Positions 7,470 through 11,928 of a stretch of 11,928 nt of DNA are shown piece after piece. Position numbers and translations under genes: made by a program. Below the pieces are notes generated by a model, which did no database searches, had not been told where the DNA came from, and saw only the letters and a program-made list of their open reading frames with translations. This DNA comes from Euperipatoides rowelli (lineage: Eukaryota; Onychophora; Udeonychophora; Euonychophora; Peripatopsidae), in NCBI GenBank assembly GCA_003024985.2, contig PXIH01S0005637.1; one strand, written 5' to 3'. The number at the start of each line of letters is the position of its first letter. Positions within the stretch are counted from its first letter, which is position 1.

Positions 7470-7561
7470 ATCTAAATAATCACCAGTTCTCAAAGATGTC
7501 AGACGAGGTGAATTTTCAATATGGCTGACTTCTTATGTATAATAATGTTTGCTGGTTGAGT
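7470..7561 (+). pseudogene. hAT transposase fragment, part 2 (after the inner insertion)
   Basis: The frame resumes at LN in the right copy of the inner target duplication. It reads LNNHQFSKMSDEVNFQYG (7472-7525), then a stop, then LLMYNNVCWLS (7529-7561). This matches the family's ALNHRQF...E-YG-LL-...-VRWLSRG block, where the Arg-Trp pair is conserved in hAT transposases; here the Arg is Cys (TGC, one C-to-T step from CGC). After WLS the similarity ends and the sequence passes straight into the 3' terminal region, marking an internal deletion. Parts 1 and 2 belong to one gene: removing the inner element plus one 8-bp duplication puts the two pieces in the same frame. Confidence 0.8.
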
Positions 7562-7641
7562 CATTGTGGCACATTAGACGTTTGAAAGTAATAAACCAAA
7601 CTTCATGTGGCACACTAAATGGAAAAGGTTTCCCATACCTG

Positions 7642-7649
7642 GATTAGAC
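7642..7649. repeat. Right 8-bp target duplication of the outer hAT
   Basis: GATTAGAC following the right end, matching GATTAGTC at 6721-6728. Confidence 0.8.
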
Positions 7650-7779
7650 AATTTATTATTTAATTAAAAAAACTAAAAAGAAGATCTATTAAACAAGTAT
7701 TATATGAAATATATTTTAATATATTTCTCTAAAATAAAATTAAACAAATAATCTTAATTCATTTTTTTATTTGAATAAT

Positions 7780-7855
7780 GACGAAGTGTCCGTTCTTGTG
7801 AAGCACGTGTACGTGAACAGAGGTAGGATGTCCGGAACTCTTGAGGGTCCGTAAA
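7780..7855. other. Small CpG cluster with tandem ACGTG boxes
   Basis: Six CpGs fall within about 75 bases (near 7782, 7791, 7806, 7812, 7832 and 7850), against a CpG-poor background. CACGTG (7804-7809, an E-box) is directly followed by TACGTG (7810-7815), giving two ACGTG cores 6 bases apart. The minus strand is open through this patch (reading TDPQEFRTSYLCSRTRASQ) into an AATAAA-bearing A-run near 7763-7775. It could be a fragment of a gene's 3' end, a regulatory patch or a young repeat; no choice is supported. Confidence 0.3.
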
Positions 7856-7863
7856 CCAAGGTA

Positions 7864-7945
7864 GGTCTTTATTTATGCTACTGTAAATGCATAAATACAA
7901 GCCTACCCCGGTATTTATGCATTTACAGTAATATAAATACAGACC
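7864..7945. repeat. Long hairpin: 35-bp stem, 12-base loop
   Basis: Arm 7864-7898 and arm 7911-7945 are complementary at 32 of 35 positions; mismatches sit at the sixth, fourteenth and fifteenth pairs from the base. The loop is AAGCCTACCCCG. Complementarity stops sharply at both ends. The size (82 nt) and form resemble a microRNA precursor or a tiny palindromic MITE. No target duplication is evident at the ends. Confidence 0.75.
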
Positions 7946-7961
7946 ATTCATATACATTTTA

Positions 7962-8173
7962 GGGGCCATCTGTAAACTACATCACATGAGCAGTGAAGGG
8001 AGGGAATTGAATAAATGTAATGATGGGGAGGGGTGTTGGTTGAAATGTGATATATAATTTTGAAAAAATTATATCATATATTTCAACTCCCACCCCATCC
8101 CCCATCATCATGTTGTGTCTATCCCTTCACGCCAATGCATACAATTTACACTTCTGTAATAACGATGCATTGG
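7962..8173. repeat. Foldback element related to the 6.57 kb repeat
   Basis: Opens GGGGCCATCTGTAAACTACATCACAT, sharing its head with 6569-6590. A long imperfect stem follows: about 8019-8061 (TGATGGGGAGGGGTGTTGG and the AT-rich run after it) pairs with about 8065-8110. An outer GTGAAGGG (7993-8000) pairs with CCCTTCAC (8123-8130), and TGTAAACTACAT (from about 7969) pairs loosely with about 8141-8152. A separate 9-bp perfect inverted repeat, CCAATGCAT (8132-8140) with ATGCATTGG (8165-8173), follows. The 79-codon plus-strand frame across 8047-8286 is an accident of this structure. Confidence 0.65.
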
Positions 8174-9411
8174 AAGTGATTGATTGCATCTATTTTCACA
8201 CGTCACTGAGAATATGTCTGTGGCTTTTACAAAAACTTGTAGATAACCATATCACAGAAGCAAAAAAACACAATTTGATAAAATAATTCATTCTCAGCAT
8301 TACATCCCCATTGTTATTTTAATATGTTCACCAATCTGCTGATGAATAAACGTTATGTTCTCCATGTAAGGTCTACCAATAGTTCACCACTGGACGTCTC
8401 AGCTCACTACCATGTAGAAAAGAAGATAGCTTGGAAAATTTGATACATTTGTCCAACACAACCTCACCAAATGAATGTGTGATACTTGAGTGAAAATAGA
8501 TAACTTAGAAAATATAAGCGTCTATCTCTTTATTAACATAAAGCTTAGGTTTGTTTAATCCTCAACTAAACTATTTTATCAATGGCCCCCAAAGTCCAGT
8601 GGAAGTATAAGAGATTCCCATCATGCAGCATAAATCAGAATAAAATAGAAAAAAAAAAGTGTATTACAGTAGACCTATAGGTAAATTGGTAATAATAATA
8701 ATAGTTCTTAAAGGGTTAAGCCATTAATTATACAAATGATCACCAGGGTATTGTGTGCAATAGATACATGATAAGTTCAGCTTGTCAACCCTGAAATAAT
8801 ATTATAGCTATTACTTAAAATAAATATAGTTGTTCTTAAACTTACACCCAACACTTTAAATGTTTGTGCGCTGCTGCTAATCAAATCAAACCCAAGGCTG
8901 ACTAATTAATTATATAGAAACTTCAATTAAATAAATGCACATTTAACAAAATAAATCTCTAAGTTATTCATGACAAGTTCTTTTTAAAAAAGAAACAAAC
9001 TTCTAAATACTATAGAATTTTAAAATTGGAAAATCTATTCATCAATATTCAGTTGACAGCTTTAAGTGAGTTTGAGATTACCTGGAACTGAGATGAAGGT
9101 TTCATGTTTCTAATAGGCTAATGGATTTTCTTGGAATTGCAGTTATTTTCAAGTTTTACTATCAGATTTTCAATAAAGATAATTTTAAACCAATTAACAA
9201 AACAAATGATAGGTTTATTTGAAACAATAATTAAAGTGAAACTTGATTGAATCCTGATGGAAGGTCTAATAAGGTGTAAACCACTCACATAATTACCACA
9301 GTTTGTATTGACATGAACCACTTAGATACAATACATGATATAATGAAGTATTCATAACCTTTAAAAAAATTTAAATCGACTTTTTGCGCCTACTAAAAAT
9401 TATTGATACCA
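8174..9411. other. AT-rich stretch, nothing recognised
   Basis: No gene, RNA gene or clear repeat beyond a short (TAA)n at about 8690-8702 and scattered A runs. Around 8340-8420 the composition is a little less AT-rich, but all frames close quickly. Confidence 0.4.
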
Positions 9412-9462
9412 AAATCAATCAATATCAACAGTGTCATCTGGTTATATCATGTCATGTCAATT

Positions 9463-9575
9463 CCTGATCAACATTGTATCTGGTGGAATAATATACAAAC
9501 CTGATCAATATTGTCTATGGTGTGATGTTCACTCCTGGTCAATGATGCCAAATTTCGATCAAATGAGTCAATATG
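9463..9575. repeat. Degenerate tandem repeat, CCTGATCAAYATTG units
   Basis: Similar units begin CCTGATCAACATTG (9463), CCTGATCAATATTG (9500), CCTGGTCAATGATG (9534) and CGATCAAATGAG (9556). Spacings are 37, 34 and 22 bases. The first two share a following ATCTGGTG / CTATGGTG. Fainter kin (ATCAATATCAACAGTGTCATCTGG) precede it from about 9416. Confidence 0.55.
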
Positions 9576-9772
9576 GGGATGTGAACACAGTATTCAAATA
9601 TTTTTAAAATGGCATGGTCACGATTTTTGTGAACAAATATTATCTAAATGTTCAATTTTTGGTTTTAACATACTCTAGTGTGTGAATATAAAATTTCTCA
9701 GCACAAATTACTCCAGAAACAATCAATCATCTAGCACCGGACAGAGCATTATTTCTTAGCACTGAGTGGATT

Positions 9773-9890
9773 GGCTACCTTACTTTCAAACCAGCCTTGA
9801 TCTCTAATCAGTGAATCAATAATTATGCCCCAATCCTAGTTCAAATAAGTGAATTACTGAAAGTACTGATGGTTGGTTTGAAGGTTACCC
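9773..9890. repeat. Imperfect inverted repeat around 75 bp
   Basis: GGCTACCTTACTTTCAAACCAGCC (9773-9796) faces GGTTGGTTTGAAGGTTACCC (9871-9890), complementary apart from a 4-base gap and a few mismatches. Some inner pairing (ATCAGTGAAT against ATTCACTT and ACTGAT) suggests an eroded foldback. Confidence 0.45.
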
Positions 9891-10080
9891 TGTAAAAGAA
9901 AGGTAAAATATGTCTATTGCTAGACAATTGACTGTGCAGTATACAGACAATCATTGCTGAATGAAATGATGGGAATAAACCAAGGCCGTTGACATTTCAT
10001 GAAAAATAAATAAAATTTGAATTAATTTACTTAAATTTTATTTCATTAAAATTCAACTTGAAGTAAAATTTTAGTTATGA
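9891..10080. other. AT-rich spacer before the tandem array
   Basis: Nothing recognised. AAATTTTATTTCATTAAAATT near 10033-10053 is AT-palindromic, probably by composition. Confidence 0.3.
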
Positions 10081-10745
10081 GAGCTGAACTGATATTTTTA
10101 AATAAAAATTAATAGATCAGCCGTGACCTTTAAAAATTTAGTCAAAATTCCTCAGCTTAGCTACACTATTATTAGAAAGAATCATGTCAGCCAATTCAGT
10201 GACAAATAGATTAAACCTTTTAAAATTTAACCAACATTCTTCCAACTCAGCTACGCTATTAACAATATTATTAGAAAGAATCATAGGCTATTAGCTAATT
10301 CAGTGACAAATAGATAAAACCCTTTGAATTTTAACTAACATTCAGTGACCAAATGATTAAACCTTTTAAAATTTAACCAACATTCATCCAACTTAGCTAC
10401 ACTATTAACAATATTATTAGAAATATTAGTTAATTCAGTGACAAATAGATTAAACCCTTTGAATTTTAATCAACATTCAGTGACCAATTGGTCAATCCTT
10501 TTAAAATTTAACCAACATTTTTACAACTCAGCTGAACTATTATTACACTATTATTAGAAAGAATCATGTTAGCTAATTCAGTGACAAAAAGTTAAACCCT
10601 TTTAAATTTGACCAATATTTTACTATCTCAGCTACACTGTTATTAACATTATTATTAGAAAGAATCATATCAGCAAATTCAGTGACCAATTGGCCAAACA
10701 CTTTAAAATGTAATCAACATTATTCAAATTCAGCTACACTATTAT
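10081..10745. repeat. Tandem array with about 100-bp units and internal 42-bp duplications
   Basis: Two anchors define it. AGCTACACTATTA or variants occur at 10159, 10249, 10395, 10530, 10630 and 10732, with a decayed one at 10082. ATTCAGTGAC occurs at 10194, 10298, 10340, 10433, 10475, 10576 and 10677, giving steps of 104, 42, 93, 42, 101 and 101. The 42-base steps are duplications of a sub-block (ATTCAGTGAC, then AAATAG or CAAWTG, then TTAAACCYTTT-AAWTTTAA and CAACAT) inside the third and fourth units. The other part of the unit is TTATTAGAAAGAATCAT. No frame survives. It is a satellite/minisatellite with a local higher-order pattern. Confidence 0.85.
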
Positions 10746-11180
10746 TATTTTTATTAAACTGGAAGTTCAATTGTTTCTTCTTAGCAGAAAATGTGTTATT
10801 TTTATATTCATTATAGCAATAATAAATTGACCTAAAAAGAAGATTTAAAAAAATAAGACAATATTCTCCACTATCCCCTAAAAAATCAAATTACTTATGC
10901 AATACATCAACTACTTTTGTGAAAGGTATGAAGAATGCTATTCATCATGTATAAGTTATGATCAAGTAACATTGTTCATGGCGGAGACAACAGATTTAAT
11001 GCATTGATTTGACAAACAGACAGCTAGATGAACTTTGAGAAGAGATGTGAGCCATTGTCTCTGAAGAGGCTAAAATGCAAGAACCAATAGTAAGAGAAAG
11101 ATAAATCTGTATGGCTATCTGGTAACACATTGAAAATAAACTATAAAGCTAAAAATTACAAAATGGAAGCTGCAAGATTT
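10746..11180. other. Spacer between array and retrotransposon
   Basis: AT-rich with no supported gene. A short ATGGCGGAGACAACAG (10978-10993) looks like a start-codon context but its frame ends after nine codons. The decayed retrotransposon may extend left into this stretch beyond what I can recognise. Confidence 0.3.
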
Positions 11181-11928
11181 GATGCAGAGTTTCCACCCTG
11201 GAAAGGCAAAAAAATATCTGAACCAAGAATGTAAAGAAATAGAGGAAAACAATCAGAAGAGCAGAACAAGATATCTCTTTAAGAAACCCGATGAAATAAA
11301 AATGAACTTGATAACTAAGATTAGTCACTGAAAGGTCAATAGGGCAAAGTTCAGACAGGAAATAAAGAAAAGATGGAAAAAACACACTGAAAACTTTCAA
11401 AACGAGATAAAGAAGGGATAGAAGCACATGATATAAGGGAAGTTGTAAACAGCTAAAATTATGGAAAATGAAGTTAAATGGGTCATGGAAACAATTTCAA
11501 AGAATAAAACACCTTGTATAATGAAATAATAAAATTATTTTAAACAGTAGAAGATAATGCAATACAAGTTTAATACTTGTGTATGAAATGATTTGGCAAA
11601 TACCAAATGGCCCAAAGATTAGAAAGAGAATTCTCACAATAGCACATGGAATGGGAGTTGACAGACATGAAATATAATTCAAAAAGAAGAGGAACAAGAG
11701 AACCAGCAGTAAATGTTTGATGGAATTTGGAGAGAGTGTGCAAGAAAAAAGCCTACCAAAAGAACACACATCTACAGTATGTTTATTGCTAACATCAAAG
11801 TGTTTGATTGTGTGGATCATAAAGACTATATCTTATTGTGATGATTTACAACACAGGAATATCGATAATTAATATCGATATAAACTATTAGAACTTTTCC
11901 ACGTTAATTTGAAATAGGATATTCTTAT
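11181..11928 (+). pseudogene. Decayed RTE/BovB-like non-LTR retrotransposon, reverse transcriptase part
   Basis: Family motifs appear in the right order across several frames. DAEF (11181) is followed after a frameshift by KYLNQECKEIEENN (11212 on) and RYLFKK, then EIKKRWKKHTENF (11362-11400). Next comes ENEVKWVMETISKNKTP (11464-11514), corresponding to the EVKWALxSIxxNKA(S/P)G block. Another frame gives TVEDNAIQV (11547-11570), then LILVYEMIWQ (to 11599), matching the ICxxIWxTxxWPxDWKRS block. FIANIKVFDCVDHK (11782-11823) matches the FIDYxKAFDCVDH catalytic block, with its first Asp lost, and FEIG (11908-11919) follows. In-frame stops lie at 11329, 11419, 11434, 11446 and 11541. The endonuclease domain, and the rest of the reverse transcriptase beyond the window, are not seen. 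The long minus-strand frames over it are shadows. Confidence 0.75.

Larger units (their letters stand above)
6729..7641 (+). mobile_element. Outer hAT element, internally deleted, carrying a second hAT
   Basis: The left end reads CAGTGATGATGAACCTATG and the right end, complemented, CAGGTATGGGAAACCTTTT, both of the CAG(T/G)-...-AACC type found at hAT termini. The flanks are an 8-bp duplication with one mismatch. Subtracting the inner element and one copy of its duplication leaves about 480 bp, far short of an autonomous hAT of several kb. The inside still holds a stretch of the transposase core (6822-7561), so this is a deletion derivative rather than a coding-free MITE. Right-subterminal TGTGGCACA motifs (about 7565 and 7606) are direct repeats typical of the family. 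The element is on the plus strand, judged by the transposase fragment. Confidence 0.85.

Noticed and set aside
7754-7969. 71-codon minus-strand frame
   Set aside because: It crosses the 35-bp hairpin and the start of the foldback, so most of it is repeat sequence; only the CpG-rich part is kept as a separate observation.
8047-8286. 79-codon plus-strand frame
   Set aside because: It starts inside the foldback stem and shows no recognisable similarity.
10978-11005. ATGGCGGAGACAACAG, looking like a gene start (MAETT)
   Set aside because: The frame stops after nine codons and no clear splice donor follows.
11149-11820. Long minus-strand frames (92 and 107 codons)
   Set aside because: They run antisense to the retrotransposon remnant, whose plus-strand motifs are recognisable; the minus frames are shadows.
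11858-11881. ATATCGAT direct and inverted repeats near the right edge
   Set aside because: The segment lies in the decayed reverse transcriptase and is short and AT-rich; chance is sufficient.

Overview
This is AT-rich, repeat-dense eukaryotic DNA, almost certainly from an animal. It shows no bacterial-style gene packing, no long intact reading frame, many A/T runs and TA microsatellites, and a low density of CpG. The recognisable coding fragments all come from animal-type transposable elements: a hAT transposase of the TFII-I-repeat (GTF2IRD2-like) / ZBED-like kind and an RTE/BovB-like non-LTR reverse transcriptase. I cannot name the species; an AT-rich, repeat-rich invertebrate is a guess.

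Layout. 1-1250: sparse single-copy-looking DNA, with a 3'UTR-like patch around 480-640 carrying Pumilio-type and ACTAAC motifs. 1251-1410: compound TA microsatellite with an alternating spacer. 1788-1911: four degenerate units, each a tiny hairpin followed by CTTAAA. 2276-2937: a TTAA-flanked MITE with inverted repeats of about 120 bp. 2938-4600: AT-rich filler with a T-rich stretch (3310-3700) and a higher-complexity island (4090-4380). 4613-4830: array of CAGGGYCC motifs. 5141-5400: two GC-richer islands that could be exon-like. 5585-5720: a second TA/TATC microsatellite. 5976-6020 (minus strand): a short open segment with a good start context, a perfect-looking splice donor and clustered CpG, a candidate first coding exon.

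6562-8173 is the densest part. It holds a foldback-type repeat copy, a hAT element (6729-7641) with its 8-bp target duplication, and a second, unrelated hAT MITE (7047-7469) inserted inside it, again with an 8-bp duplication. Then come a CpG cluster, a 35-bp-stem hairpin and a long foldback related to the 6.57 kb copy. The outer hAT keeps a decayed but mostly one-frame piece of transposase core. The inner element landed in the middle of that frame, and the reading resumes exactly at the far target duplication.

8174-9411 is unremarkable. 9463-9575 holds a weak tandem repeat, 9773-9890 an imperfect inverted repeat, and 10081-10745 a tandem array with a clear higher-order organisation (two internal 42-bp duplications). 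From about 11181 to the window end lies a heavily mutated RTE/BovB-like reverse transcriptase on the plus strand, truncated by the window edge.

No gene in this window is convincingly intact. The best lead for a host gene is the minus-strand mini-exon at 5976-6020. The best-supported story is the hAT-in-hAT nest.
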